Shown here: positions 54,396-64,000 of the stretch, piece after piece
How positions within the stretch are numbered: the stretch's first letter is position 1
Layout: each line of letters opens with the position of its first letter
NCBI RefSeq assembly: GCF_016583625.1
Contig: NZ_NRRN01000005.1
Location: 1-64,000 of the forward strand
DNA length: 64,000 bases
DNA from: Halorhodospira abdelmalekii
GTDB lineage: Bacteria > Pseudomonadota > Gammaproteobacteria > Nitrococcales > Halorhodospiraceae
Reading direction: 5' to 3'
Made by a program: the position numbers and the translations under genes
The notes under the pieces: model-generated
Told to the model about the DNA's origin: nothing
What the model saw: only the letters and a program-made list of their open reading frames with translations
Databases searched by the model: none

Positions 54396-54862
54396 GTGGC
54401 ATCGGATGCCGGGCGCCACTCGCTCAAAGCAGCGTGCAGTTCACGATCGCTTTCCGTTCGGCGCAGGCGCTCGCACAACTCCGGATCGCTGAACATTTCG
54501 GCAAGCGCGGCGAGGATTTGCAGGTGTTCATCGGTGAAGTGCTCAGGTACAACGAGCACGAAGAGTAGGTCAACGGGGGTCTTGTCGAAGGCCTGGAAGT
54601 CGATGCCGTGATCGAGCCGAACGAGGGCGCCGGCGGCTCGTTCGATACCCTCAAGGCGGGCGTGCGGCAGTGCAACGCCGTGGCCGAGCCCGGTGCTGCC
54701 AAGCCGTTCCCGGGCCATTAGGCGGTCGCAGATCTCGGTACCGGTCAGCTGCGGATCGGCGATGCTGATGAGCTCGCCGACGTGCTGCAGAACCTGCTCC
54801 TTATCTTCGAGGCCACTTAGGCAGCGAACTCGCTCCGGAGAAATCAGTTGCTCAATGTCCAT
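54392..54862 (-). CDS. ptsN: Nitrogen-regulatory EIIA protein PtsN
   Basis: 156-residue EIIA-Ntr with phosphohistidine H67 in GLGHGVALPHARLEG. It receives phosphate from NPr and regulates potassium transport and other targets. The start is the ATG (54862) before MDIEQLISPERV; upstream in-frame codons overlap the end of rpoN and lack family similarity. Only 19 bp separate it from rpoN, leaving no room for hpf, usually between the two. Overlaps the hprK-like gene by ATGA. Standard length. Confidence 0.95.
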   Translation of the reverse strand: MDIEQLISPERVRCLSGLEDKEQVLQHVGELISIADPQLTGTEICDRLMARERLGSTGLGHGVALPHARLEGIERAAGALVRLDHGIDFQAFDKTPVDLLFVLVVPEHFTDEHLQILAALAEMFSDPELCERLRRTESDRELHAALSEWRPASDAT

Positions 54863-54881
54863 GTTGGTGTCCGCTCTCCCG

Positions 54882-56357
54882 TTACCGATAGCGGTCTGTG
54901 GTGGTGCGCTTGCGCGGTGTGTGGCGGCGTTGTGCCGAGGAGGCAATTGCCATCGCCTCACGATACTTGGCTACGGTGCGGCGTGCCACCTGAATTCCCT
55001 CCTCTTCCTGTAGAATTCGTACGAGGGCGCTGTCGCTCAGCGGTTTGCGGGGGTCTTCCGCGGCGATCAGCCGCTTGATACGAGCGCGAATTGCGGTTGC
55101 TGACGCTTCGCCACCATCGCTAGTGGCCACATGGCTGGAGAAGAAGTACTTGAACTCATAGGTCCCGCGTGGGGTATGCAGATACTTATTGGTGGTGATG
55201 CGGGAGATGGTCGACTCGTGCATCTCGACCGTCTCGGCGATCTCGCGCAACACCAACGGCTGCATTGCTTCCTCGCCGTGTTCGAGGAAGCCTTGCTGGC
55301 GCTCGACGATGGCGCTGGCGACCTTGAGCAGAGTCTCGTTGCGGCTGCGCAGGCTCTTGAGCAGCCAGCGTGCCTCCTGCAGATGAGTGCGCAAACAGTG
55401 GTTATCAGCGCTGCGATCGGCGCGTCGAATCAGACTGGCGTAGTAGGCGTTGATGCGCAGCCGTGGGGTCATCTCGCGGTTGAGCTCGACGTGCCAAGCG
55501 CCATTGTGGCGAAAGACCGTCACATCGGGGATGACGTAGTCGGGGGTCGAACTGCTCACCTGCAAGCCGGGGCGCGGATCGAGGCTGCGAATCAGCTCGA
55601 TGACTTGATCGAGCGCCTCGGCATCGAGATTCAGGGAGCGCTGCAGGCTCTCGTACTGCTGTGCGGCGACGGTCTCCAAGTGGTGCAGGATGACTTCGTG
55701 GGCCTCAGTCCGCCAAGGCGTCTCTTCGGGAAGCTGCTCGAGCTGAACACGCAGCGCTTCGCTGACACTGCGGGCACCGACGCCGGTGGGGTCGAGACGC
55801 TGAACTTGATGCAAGACCTCTTCTAACTCAGCTGTAGTCACCTGCCAAGCCCCTGGCAGGGTCTCCTGAAGTTCGTCGAGGCTCTGAGTCAGATAACCCT
55901 CTTCGCTGATGGCATCGACAATGGTTTCGGCAATGGCGCGCTGGCGCGCATCGAAACGCTCCATCTCGATCTGCCAAAGCAGATGTTCGCGCAGCCCGGT
56001 GCTCTCCGAGGTGCGGTTTTCGAACAGATCGTCGCTGCTCGTCGTCTCGTTGGATCGGCTCAGATGGCTGCCTGTGTCGTAAATCTCGTCCCAGTGGGTG
56101 TCGAGGGGGAGCTCTTCAGGGATCACTTCGCTGCCACTTGCCGATCGCTCATCAGCGCTCTCAGCGCTGGTGGCGGTAGCGTCGTCGCTGCTCCACTCTT
56201 GTTCCTCGTCGAGCTCAAGCATGACGTTCGATTCCAGTGCTTGCTGGATCTCGGTGCGCAACTCCAAGGTCGAGAGCTGCAACAGACGGATCGCCTGCTG
56301 TAGCTGCGGCGTCATGGTTAGCTGCTGACCGATGCGCAGTTGCAGCGTCTGTTTCAT
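54882..56357 (-). CDS. rpoN: RNA polymerase sigma-54 factor
   Basis: 491-residue sigma-54, directing transcription at -24/-12 promoters with enhancer-binding activators. N-terminal region I is glutamine-rich (MKQTLQLRIGQQLTMTPQLQQAIRLLQLSTLEL), region II acidic (about 50-115), and the C-terminus has the core-binding and HTH parts. The RpoN box is ARRTVAKYRE (about 468-477). Two terminal features: a C-terminal tail SSAQRRHTPRKRTTTDRYR and start at 56357 supported by family alignment. No hpf follows. A GC hairpin lies between this gene and lptB. Confidence 0.97.
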   Translation of the reverse strand: MKQTLQLRIGQQLTMTPQLQQAIRLLQLSTLELRTEIQQALESNVMLELDEEQEWSSDDATATSAESADERSASGSEVIPEELPLDTHWDEIYDTGSHLSRSNETTSSDDLFENRTSESTGLREHLLWQIEMERFDARQRAIAETIVDAISEEGYLTQSLDELQETLPGAWQVTTAELEEVLHQVQRLDPTGVGARSVSEALRVQLEQLPEETPWRTEAHEVILHHLETVAAQQYESLQRSLNLDAEALDQVIELIRSLDPRPGLQVSSSTPDYVIPDVTVFRHNGAWHVELNREMTPRLRINAYYASLIRRADRSADNHCLRTHLQEARWLLKSLRSRNETLLKVASAIVERQQGFLEHGEEAMQPLVLREIAETVEMHESTISRITTNKYLHTPRGTYEFKYFFSSHVATSDGGEASATAIRARIKRLIAAEDPRKPLSDSALVRILQEEEGIQVARRTVAKYREAMAIASSAQRRHTPRKRTTTDRYR

Positions 56358-56424
56358 GGAATCTCCGCAAGGGAGGCGGTGAGCACTTGCGGCGCAAGTG
56401 GGCATAGCCTCGTCCTACGATAAA

Positions 56425-56446
56425 GCCTGCGACTTCAGTCGCGGGC
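56425..56446. repeat. REP-like hairpin between lptB and rpoN
   Basis: GCCTGCGACT and AGTCGCGGGC (10-bp stem with one G-T pair) form a short-loop hairpin in the 92-bp gap. The GCGACTTCAGTCGC core resembles small palindromes that recur in many genomes, often linked to IS200/REP-type transposases. No other copy was noticed in this window. Confidence 0.5.
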
Positions 56447-56449
56447 TGT

Positions 56450-57178
56450 TTACAGGCGGAAGTCTTCGCCCAAATAGACCTCACGGACCCGTGGGTCAGC
56501 GAGGATAGTTTGGGCATCACCGGCGGCCAGCATCTGACCGCCACTCAGGATATACGCTCTTTGTACGATGCCAAGGGTCTCGCGCACGTTATGATCGGTG
56601 ATCAGAACACCGATTCCCCGCTCTGCAAGCCGTCGGATGATGCGCTGGATATCACCGACCGAGATCGGATCGACACCGGCGAAGGGTTCATCAAGCAGAA
56701 TAAAGCGCGGGGCAGCGGCGAGAGCACGGGCGATCTCGACCCGGCGACGTTCGCCCCCGGAGAGCGAAAGGCCGAGTGAGTCGCGAACGTGTTCTAAGCC
56801 GAAATCGGTCAGCAGTCGCTCCATCTCCCGGTTCCGCCCGTGGCGGTCGAGATCCGAGCGCAGCTCCAGGATGGCGAGTAGGTTATCGGTTACGCTGAGT
56901 TTGCGAAAGACCGACGGTTCCTGCGGCAGGTAGCCGATGCCGCGACGGGCACGCTCGTGGATGGGCAAGTGGGTGATCTCATGCTCATCCAGGGTGATGT
57001 GTCCAGAGTCCGCCGCGATCAGACCGACGACCATATAGAAACAGGTCGTCTTACCAGCGCCGTTTGGGCCGAGCAGGCCGACGATTTCGCCTTGGCCGAC
57101 CTCTAGGCCAGCCCCGGTGAGCACCTGGCGCCCGCGGAACTGCTTGCTCAAGCCTTCGGCACGCAGCACGCTTGTCAT
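56450..57178 (-). CDS. lptB: LPS export ABC transporter ATPase
   Basis: 242-residue LptB, the ATPase that powers LPS extraction with LptFG. Walker [13 protein letters not shown] (about 34-45), signature [16 protein letters not shown] (about 138-153), Walker [14 protein letters not shown] (about 158-170) and the switch histidine TDHNVRETL. The start follows the lptA stop by 3 bp. LptA and LptC are immediately upstream (reverse strand), completing the periplasmic relay. LptF/LptG are not in the window, as usual. Confidence 0.98.
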   Translation of the reverse strand: MTSVLRAEGLSKQFRGRQVLTGAGLEVGQGEIVGLLGPNGAGKTTCFYMVVGLIAADSGHITLDEHEITHLPIHERARRGIGYLPQEPSVFRKLSVTDNLLAILELRSDLDRHGRNREMERLLTDFGLEHVRDSLGLSLSGGERRRVEIARALAAAPRFILLDEPFAGVDPISVGDIQRIIRRLAERGIGVLITDHNVRETLGIVQRAYILSGGQMLAAGDAQTILADPRVREVYLGEDFRL

Positions 57179-57181
57179 CGC

Positions 57182-57904
57182 CTAGCGCTCCTCGCGCTTG
57201 GCGGGATAGAGGGTGGTGCGGGCACGTTGCTGCTCGCTGCCGAGGGCTTCGACAATCTGTGTCTCGAGGTTGATGCGAATCGTCTCGGCATGAATGGTGT
57301 CATCGCCTTGCCAGAGTTTTGCTCCCCCGAGGAAGAAGGCGCGCTCTGGAGCGCGGGCGTGGTATTCCATTTGTTTGGCCTCGGCCTCGACAGGGCGCGT
57401 CTGCCCTTCAGGGAGGTCACGGAAGGTTGCCGGCGAGCCAGAGACGACAATATGACTAAGGGCCCCTTCACCATCGGTGTGGACCTCCATCCGCTCGCCG
57501 GTGATCCGCATCTCACCGTGCGTTAGGCTGGCGTTTCCGGTGTAGATACTGATGCCGCGGGCGGCATCGATATCGGCACGGTCGGCCTCAAGTTCCAGCG
57601 GCACGTCCGCCGGCGTGGGCGTGCTCGCTATGGCATCTCCCGGCTGAGCGAGGAGAGTGAGCGCGCCCAGCAAGACGGTTAAGCCTGTGAGCAGGCTCGG
57701 TGTCGCTAGCGCAACGCCCCATGGAGCGCGCCGCCGGTGACCCGTTCGGCGCCCCCCAGGTATTCCCCCAGGTATTCCCCAAGTTATCCGCCTGGTTATC
57801 CCTCTGGCCGTCCTGTGATCGCCACGGCTTCGACTGCCGGAAGGCGCGCCTGGATGACGATTCGGGTTATGCTCGGGGCCATCACTGCGGTTACTGTGCT
57901 GCAT
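57182..57904 (-). CDS. lptA: LPS transport periplasmic protein LptA
   Basis: 240-residue LptA, forming the beta-jellyroll bridge carrying LPS across the periplasm. Core: LELEADRADIDAARGISIYTGNASLTHGEMRITGERM and GATFRDLPEGQ-type strands. The ATG at 57904 has AGGAGG 12 bp upstream and overlaps lptC by 14 bp; the ATG at 57925 is an alternative. The predicted signal (LLTGLTVLLGALTLLA) is preceded by about 60 Arg/Pro/Gly-rich residues, partly from 12-bp repeats (GIPGGIPGG, DNA near 57756-57800). This N-extension is abnormal for a secreted protein, so the functional start may be an internal codon near the hydrophobic stretch. Confidence 0.88.
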   Translation of the reverse strand: MQHSNRSDGPEHNPNRHPGAPSGSRSRGDHRTARGITRRITWGIPGGIPGGRRTGHRRRAPWGVALATPSLLTGLTVLLGALTLLAQPGDAIASTPTPADVPLELEADRADIDAARGISIYTGNASLTHGEMRITGERMEVHTDGEGALSHIVVSGSPATFRDLPEGQTRPVEAEAKQMEYHARAPERAFFLGGAKLWQGDDTIHAETIRINLETQIVEALGSEQQRARTTLYPAKREER

Positions 57905-58454
57905 GGTGCCCGCGCACCTCCTCATGTAGGCGCAGACGGTCGTGCAGGTACTCGAGGGTCATGCCGCGACCCCGGACCTTGCTGAAGGGATCGTAGGCCA
58001 CGATGGTCGCCTCGGTCTGGGCGATGCCCTGTTCGGTATCAATGAACAGATCGCGTGTCTCGACCGTCAGCATGGGGCGGTCGGGCTGAGCCGGGCGCAG
58101 CAGCGTGACAGCATCGTGCAGCCACACAGTCCGTTGCTCGTGGCTGGCGGTACCGAGGGGGGCGGTTGCCTGCCAGACCGCACCGCCCTGAGAGAGGCCA
58201 TACCAGTTCGGTTCAACGATCTCCATCTCGCGGCGCTGCGGATAGTGCTCGCCGGAGACACCGCGGAGCAACGAGCGTTGCACACCCGACTCGTCGTAGT
58301 GGTGCATCGCAAAGCCCTCGACAAAAAAATCTGGTCGCTCCTCTTCCGGTCGCTCTAGGGGCTCCTCGTCGGGGGCGTCGTAACTCAACAGCACGCCGAC
58401 GAGCGCCGAGACAGCGACCACCGCGAGGGGGAACAGCACACCGCGCGTTGCCAT
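57891..58454 (-). CDS. lptC: LPS export protein LptC
   Basis: 187-residue LptC, bitopic inner-membrane component of the Lpt machine passing LPS from LptBFG to LptA. Single N-terminal helix VLFPLAVVAVSALVGVLLSY (about 6-25) and a periplasmic jellyroll domain with DFFVEGFAMHHYDESGVQRSLLRG and VWLHDAVTLLRP. Length matches the family (about 190). It lies directly before lptA. The gene normally preceding it, kdsC, is missing: a 168-bp non-coding gap follows to kdsD. Confidence 0.93.
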   Translation of the reverse strand: MATRGVLFPLAVVAVSALVGVLLSYDAPDEEPLERPEEERPDFFVEGFAMHHYDESGVQRSLLRGVSGEHYPQRREMEIVEPNWYGLSQGGAVWQATAPLGTASHEQRTVWLHDAVTLLRPAQPDRPMLTVETRDLFIDTEQGIAQTEATIVAYDPFSKVRGRGMTLEYLHDRLRLHEEVRGHHAAQ

Positions 58455-58622
58455 GGCCCGATTAGCGCTCCGTCAGATTCTCTGATCCGAGACCTGTCTA
58501 AACAACCGAAATGCTCGTCCAGCTTCTCCCCTCCGCCGGGCAACCACGCTCGCACAAAGGAGCGCTGAACGATTCGCTGTCACTGTTGCCGCGACTACTG
58601 CCGTACTTATCGCACTTATAGC
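58455..58622. other. Gap where kdsC usually lies
   Basis: 168 bp between lptC and kdsD with no supported frame. In relatives this place is taken by kdsC (KDO-8-phosphate phosphatase, about 170-180 residues). No remnant of the phosphatase motif (DxDGVLTDG) was recognised in either direction. Confidence 0.5.
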
Positions 58623-59663
58623 TCATAGTACCCCGGCCTGGAGGAGGTCGTGCATATTGAGCGCACCGATCAGGCGGCCGTCAGCGTCGGTAATCAGCAG
58701 CGCGTTGATCCGGTGCCGCTCCATTCGCTCGGCAGCCTCGGCGGCTAGCAGTCCCGCCGTAGCGGTCTGCGGGGCTGCGGTCATTACCGTGGCGATCGGC
58801 GTGGTGTGGATGTCGATTCCCCGATCAAGGGTGCGCCGCAGGTCGCCGTCGGTAAAGATCCCGCGCACACGCTCGTCGCTGTCGACGACCGCGGTCATGC
58901 CCAGCCCTTTTTGGCTGATCTCCAGCAGGGCTTCGCGCAACACGGTCTCCGGGGTCACCTTGGGGACACGCGCGCCAGTTTGCATGATGTCCTCAATGTG
59001 CAGCAATAGGCGTCGCCCGAGGCGGCCGCCGGGGTGGGAGCGCGCGAAATCTTCGGCGGTAAAGCCGCGCGCATCGAGCAGGGCAACGGCCAGCGCATCG
59101 CCCATGGCCAGGCTGGCAGTGGTGCTGGTGGTTGGGGCGAGTCCCAAGGGACAGGCCTCGCGTTCGATGCGAATCTCCAGGTGCACACTCGCCTCGCGCG
59201 CCAGCGTCGAGCTCGCGTTGCCGGTCAATGCGATCAGCGGCACTCCAAGGCGGCGCAGACGCGGCAACAGGGCGGTAATCTCGTTCGTCTCCCCAGAGTT
59301 CGAAAGGGCGACGACGAGGTCATCGGCGGTGATCATCCCGAGGTCGCCGTGGCTGGCCTCGCCAGGGTGGACGAAGAAGGCGGGAGTTCCAGTGCTGGCA
59401 AGCGTTGCGGCCAGCTTCGAGCCGATATGTCCCGATTTGCCCATGCCGGTGACAATCACTCGCCCGCGGCAGGCAAGCATGTAGCGGCACGCCTCGCTGA
59501 AGAGGTCGTCGATGCGCTCGGCTAAGGCGGCGATGGCTTCGGCCTCCAGTTCCAGCACGGCACGCCCGAGGGCCTGCAGGCGCAGATCGGTCTCGCGCCG
59601 CTCGGCTTCGGCCGGTGCAGGAGAGAGCGGATCGCCCGCTGAGGGATGGACTTGAGCTTGCAT
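58623..59663 (-). CDS. kdsD: Arabinose-5-phosphate isomerase
   Basis: 346-residue KdsD, converting ribulose-5-phosphate to arabinose-5-phosphate, the first step to KDO of LPS. N-terminal SIS domain (about 40-190): VTGMGKSGHIGSKLAATLAS and FFVHPGEASHGDLGM. C-terminal CBS pair (about 220-340). The ATG at 59663 begins MQAQVHPSAGDPLSP; the longer frame upstream has no family support. Reverse-strand neighbour of lptC; the divergent mlaF follows across a 191-bp promoter region. Complete. Confidence 0.95.
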   Translation of the reverse strand: MQAQVHPSAGDPLSPAPAEAERRETDLRLQALGRAVLELEAEAIAALAERIDDLFSEACRYMLACRGRVIVTGMGKSGHIGSKLAATLASTGTPAFFVHPGEASHGDLGMITADDLVVALSNSGETNEITALLPRLRRLGVPLIALTGNASSTLAREASVHLEIRIEREACPLGLAPTTSTTASLAMGDALAVALLDARGFTAEDFARSHPGGRLGRRLLLHIEDIMQTGARVPKVTPETVLREALLEISQKGLGMTAVVDSDERVRGIFTDGDLRRTLDRGIDIHTTPIATVMTAAPQTATAGLLAAEAAERMERHRINALLITDADGRLIGALNMHDLLQAGVL

Positions 59664-59748
59664 GGAAGCGAGTCTAGCAAAACAGCGGGGTGGTTTCAGG
59701 AGGGGGCTCAAACAGGCTTGTGCGGTATTGCACCGGATGCGGCGGTGT

Positions 59749-59777
59749 TTGACCGTGTCTGCGGCAGGGTGGATACT
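59749..59777 (+). promoter_or_regulatory. Sigma70-type promoter of the mla operon
   Basis: TTGACC (59749-59754), 17-bp spacer, GATACT (59772-59777): 5/6 and 4/6 matches to consensus at optimal spacing. It lies in the divergent kdsD-mlaF region, about 75 bp before the mlaF start. Confidence 0.65.
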
Positions 59778-59854
59778 GTGCCGATTCATCAACGAGCCAT
59801 TCTAAGGCATGCCACTCAGGGCACAGCCAGGGCACAGCGAGGAAGCAGGAGACG

Positions 59855-60673
59855 ATGAGCGCCGCCGATCGTGAGGTGATGGCGCGGGTCCGCGGGTTGC
59901 AGGTGCGCCGGGGCGGGCGTTGGATCTTCGATCAAGTCAATTTAGATATTCGCCGCGGTCAGGTTACCGCAATCATGGGGCCGAGCGGCAGCGGGAAGAC
60001 GACGCTGCTGCGGGTGCTCGGCGGGCAGTTGCGACCGAGTGGCGGTTTGGTCGAGGTCGAAGGCTTAGAGGTGCCTAAGCTGCGCCGCAGCGAACTCTAC
60101 GCCCTACGTCGCCGCATGGGGGTGCTCTTTCAGAGCGGTGCACTCTTTACCCACTTGAGTGTCTTCGAAAATGTCGCCTTTCCGATCCGCGAACATACGC
60201 GCCTGCCTGAGCCGCTGCTTGATACGCTGGTGCTGCTTAAGCTTGAGGCCGTCGGTTTGCGCGGGGCGCGGGCGTTGATGCCAGCGGAGCTCTCGGGCGG
60301 TATGGCGCGACGGGTGGCGCTTGCGCGGGCGATCGCCCTCGATCCAGTGTTGATCATGTACGATGAGCCCTTTGCTGGCCAAGACCCGATTACAATGGGG
60401 GTGCTGGTGCAGCTGATCCGACGGCTCAACGACATCCTTGGGCTGACCACGGTGCTCGTCTCTCACGACGTCGAGGAGACCCTGGCGATCGCCGACTACG
60501 TCTATCTGTTGGCCGATGGACGGCTGATTGCCGAGGGTACGCCGGAGCAGCTGCGTGCCTCGGAGGCCGCCGCCGTGCGTCAGTTTATCGACGCCAGCGC
60601 CGACGGTCCGGTGCCCTTTCACTACCCAGCGCCGACCTTGGCCGAAGAGCTGCGCCGGGAGTCGCGGCGATGA
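59855..60673 (+). CDS. mlaF: Phospholipid transport ATPase MlaF
   Basis: 272-residue MlaF, the ATPase of the MlaFEDB complex that maintains outer-membrane lipid asymmetry. Walker A GPSGSGKTT (42-50), signature LSGGMARRVALARA (about 147-160), Walker B LIMYDEPFAGQDP (about 167-179), switch VSHDVEE. RBS AGGAGACG just before the ATG. The stop overlaps the mlaE start (ATGA). First gene of mlaFEDCB; a sigma70-type promoter is 75 bp upstream. Standard length. Confidence 0.97.
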   Translation: MSAADREVMARVRGLQVRRGGRWIFDQVNLDIRRGQVTAIMGPSGSGKTTLLRVLGGQLRPSGGLVEVEGLEVPKLRRSELYALRRRMGVLFQSGALFTHLSVFENVAFPIREHTRLPEPLLDTLVLLKLEAVGLRGARALMPAELSGGMARRVALARAIALDPVLIMYDEPFAGQDPITMGVLVQLIRRLNDILGLTTVLVSHDVEETLAIADYVYLLADGRLIAEGTPEQLRASEAAAVRQFIDASADGPVPFHYPAPTLAEELRRESRR

Positions 60674-61446
60674 CGGGGTTGCTGCAAGCGTTGGGCGGAC
60701 GGGTCATTGCGGGGCTGCACGGTACCGGCCAGAGCCTCTTGTTGCTGCTGCGGCTATTGCGGGGGGCGCCGATCGGGGTGCGGCGTCCGGGGTTGGTTAT
60801 TGAGCAGATCTACACCCTCGGGGCGCTCTCGCTGGTGATCATTGTCGTCTCGGGACTGTTCGTTGGGATGGTGCTCGGGCTGCAGGGCTACTATACGCTG
60901 ACGGACTTTGGGGCGGCCGAGCAAGTCGGCGTCATGGTCGCGCTGACATTGCTGCGTGAACTCGGTCCGGTGGTGACGGCGCTGCTCTTTGCCGGACGGG
61001 CCGGTTCGGCGCTGACCGCCGAAGTAGGACTGATGCGCGCAACTGAGCAGCTTTCGAGCATGGAGATGATGGCGATCGACCCGGAGCGGCGGATTTTGGT
61101 GCCGCGACTGCTCGGTGCCTTTATCGCAGTGCCGCTGCTGGCTCTGGTCTTCAGCGCCGTCGGCGTCTTCGGCGGCTACCTGGTGGCGATCGGGATGGTC
61201 GGGTTGGATGCCGGCGCCTTCTGGTCGAATATGCAGCAAGCCGTGAGCATGCAGGATGATATCCTCAACGGTGTGATCAAGAGCGTGGTCTTTGGGTTTG
61301 TGGTGGGGTGGATCGCCCTGCATAAAGGGTATACAGCAGTGCCGACCTCGCAAGGGGTGAGTCGGGCGACGACACTGGGCGTGGTGCACGCCTCGTTGGC
61401 TGTGTTGGGGCTCGATTTCCTGTTGACGGCGCTGATGTTCGGTTGA
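60670..61446 (+). CDS. mlaE: Phospholipid transport permease MlaE
   Basis: 258-residue MlaE, the integral-membrane permease of the complex, with five to six hydrophobic segments (e.g. LVIIVVSGLFVGMVLGLQGY near 56-75; LLGAFIAVPLLALVFSAVGVFGGYL near 150-175). The family motif GLRELGPVVTALLFAGRAGSA appears as LLRELGPVVTALLFAGRAG. Overlaps mlaF by ATGA, and mlaD begins 15 bp later. Length is normal (260). Confidence 0.97.
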   Translation: MTGLLQALGGRVIAGLHGTGQSLLLLLRLLRGAPIGVRRPGLVIEQIYTLGALSLVIIVVSGLFVGMVLGLQGYYTLTDFGAAEQVGVMVALTLLRELGPVVTALLFAGRAGSALTAEVGLMRATEQLSSMEMMAIDPERRILVPRLLGAFIAVPLLALVFSAVGVFGGYLVAIGMVGLDAGAFWSNMQQAVSMQDDILNGVIKSVVFGFVVGWIALHKGYTAVPTSQGVSRATTLGVVHASLAVLGLDFLLTALMFG

Positions 61447-61461
61447 CGGAGAGCGGAAGCG

Positions 61462-61917
61462 ATGCAAGAGCGGCTCGTGGAAATCTGGGTCGGAGTGTTC
61501 GTGGTGATTGCGCTGCTCGCGTCACTCTTTTTAGCCCTGCAGGTCAGCGGTCTGGCGGAGTTGCGGCAGACACCGGGCTATCAGGTGGTGGCAACCTTCG
61601 ATAACGTCGGGGGGTTGCGGGAGCGGGCCCCCGTGCGCATGGCCGGTGTGCGGGTTGGGCGGGTTGAGAGGATCGAACTCGATCCGCAGAGCCACCAGGC
61701 ACGGGTCGTGTTGCGCATCGATGAGCGCTACGATTCGATTCCGGTCGATACGCGAGCGGCGATCTACACTTCCGGGCTCCTGGGTGAGCAGTATATCGGG
61801 CTTGAGGCTGGTTGGGAGGAGGAGGCGCTGAGCGCTGGTGATCGATTGCAGGAGACCCAGTCGGCCGTAGTGCTTGAGCGTCTGATTGGTCAATTTGTCC
61901 GCTCGATGGGGGAGTGA
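61462..61917 (+). CDS. mlaD: Phospholipid-binding MCE protein MlaD
   Basis: 151-residue MlaD with one N-terminal helix (WVGVFVVIALLASLFLALQV, about 9-28) and an MCE domain (about 40-118: YQVVATFDNVGGLRERAPVRMAGVRVGRV). It forms the hexameric periplasmic ring through which lipid moves. The hydrophobic C-terminal helix region is shorter than in E. coli (183 residues). RBS GGAGAGCGGAAGC precedes the ATG. mlaC follows at 4 bp. Confidence 0.95.
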   Translation: MQERLVEIWVGVFVVIALLASLFLALQVSGLAELRQTPGYQVVATFDNVGGLRERAPVRMAGVRVGRVERIELDPQSHQARVVLRIDERYDSIPVDTRAAIYTSGLLGEQYIGLEAGWEEEALSAGDRLQETQSAVVLERLIGQFVRSMGE

Positions 61918-61921
61918 TCGT

Positions 61922-62589
61922 ATGGTGCAACGGTTAGCAGTGGGTTGGTCTGTTGCCGATCGTCTCGATTCGTCGGTTCGACGTTCGCCCCCCTGGTTGG
62001 CTTCCGCTGTGGTGGCGGCCTTCGTGGCACTGTTCGCGCTTGGCTGGAGTGGGGCTCTGGAGGCGAAGACCCACCCGCGGGCGATTGTCGAGGAGACCAG
62101 CGCGGAGGTGATGCGCCTGATCGAGGAGGAGGCCGAACAGATTGGCGACGATCCGGTCAAGATCTACGAGACCTTCGCTCCGGTGATCTTGCCGCATATC
62201 GACTTCGACCGGATCGGGGCGCGCATGCTCGGGCCGCACTGGCGCGATGCCGATGGGGAGACGCGCGAGCGCTTCATGACCGAGTTTCAGCGCACCTTGG
62301 TGCGCACCTACGCGGCCAATCTCCAAGAGCACGAAGGCACCGCCTTTCGGGTGCTCGGCAGCCGGCAGCGCGACGGCGAGATGCAGGTCGGGGTCGAGAT
62401 CGAGGGCGGTGCCCGGGGGGTTTTTCACTTTCAGGAGCGGCCCGACGCCTGGCGAGTGGTCGATATCACCTTCGAGGGCATCAGCATGGTGCAGAACTAC
62501 CGAGAAGATTTTCGCGCGCGTCTTCGTGATAAGGATCTCAAGGAGATCATTGAGGAGATGGCGACCCGCAATCAGGAGATCGGATTTTG

Positions 62590-62590
<1 letters not shown>
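61922..62590 (+). CDS. mlaC: Periplasmic phospholipid shuttle MlaC
   Basis: 222-residue MlaC, which carries phospholipid between the outer-membrane MlaA complex and MlaD. A hydrophobic signal (WLASAVVAAFVALFALGW, about 25-42) precedes ALEAKTHPRAIV; the Tol-Tol-Ttg2 domain follows (PVILPHIDFDRIGARMLGPHW, FMTEFQRTLVRTYA, WRVVDITFEGISMVQNYREDF). The start at ATG 61922, 4 bp after mlaD, leaves a somewhat long n-region of about 24 residues. The stop overlaps the mlaB ATG. MlaA is not in the window. Confidence 0.95.

Positions 62591-64000
<1,410 letters not shown>

Overview
High-GC proteobacterial chromosome segment. The right half has the typical gammaproteobacterial gene order: ybeL-like/leuS/lptE/holA/proA/nadD/rsfS/rlmH, maf/rng/yhdP/nitrilase/tldD/pmbA, the rpoN-PTS(Ntr) block, lptBAC/kdsD and mlaFEDCB/murA. 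LPS transport and Mla genes show a diderm with lipopolysaccharide. Gene order and protein style suggest the Chromatiales/Ectothiorhodospiraceae neighbourhood; this is inference, since there is no rRNA in the window.

Layout. (1) 1-1202: a gene-poor edge, a higBA toxin-antitoxin pair, and a 60-bp site ending higA that has the architecture of an integron attC site. (2) 1270-10866: a type I restriction-modification operon hsdM-rhuM-hsdS-hsdR, then a coupled AAA ATPase + DUF4276 (TOPRIM-like) pair and a 29-codon relic of a second HsdR-like gene ending in a terminator hairpin. (3) 10962-14603: a fused hydantoinase/5-oxoprolinase. A second attC-like site (14687-14746), 43/53 identical to the first over the aligned core, closes a 13.5-kb block, and a sigma70-type promoter starts at the next base. 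(4) 14747-28873: a partial type VI secretion cluster, tssA-tssB-tssC-hcp-tssE-tssF-tssG-vgrG-vgrG, with no clpV, tssJ, tssK, tssL, tssM or PAAR gene in the window. It is unusually rich in short tandem repeats, both between genes and as low-complexity inserts in the proteins. (5) 28913-34004: a reversed-order PIN toxin/antitoxin pair, a haem lipoprotein of the ethylbenzene-dehydrogenase-related type, a MITE-like inverted-repeat element, and a Cache-domain hybrid histidine kinase. (6) 34376-64000: core genes.

How the genes work together. The left 14 kb looks like a mobile defence/accessory block. The T6SS genes supply sheath (TssBC), tube (Hcp), baseplate (TssEFG), cap (TssA) and two spikes (VgrG), but need membrane-complex and recycling proteins from elsewhere. 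The core part covers protein synthesis, outer-membrane LPS assembly (LptE, LptA, LptB, LptC, KdsD), phospholipid homeostasis (MlaFEDCB, YhdP), nitrogen-PTS regulation (RpoN, PtsN, NPr, EIIA, RapZ, short HprK) and peptidoglycan synthesis (MurA, cut by the window end). The rpoN/lpt block lacks kdsC and hpf at their usual places, and its HprK is short.

No gene family here is clearly undescribed. The most unusual features are the attC-like pair bounding the defence block, the defence-gene relic, the repeat-rich incomplete T6SS cluster, the inverted-repeat element family and a frame-shifting 14-bp repeat in yhdP.
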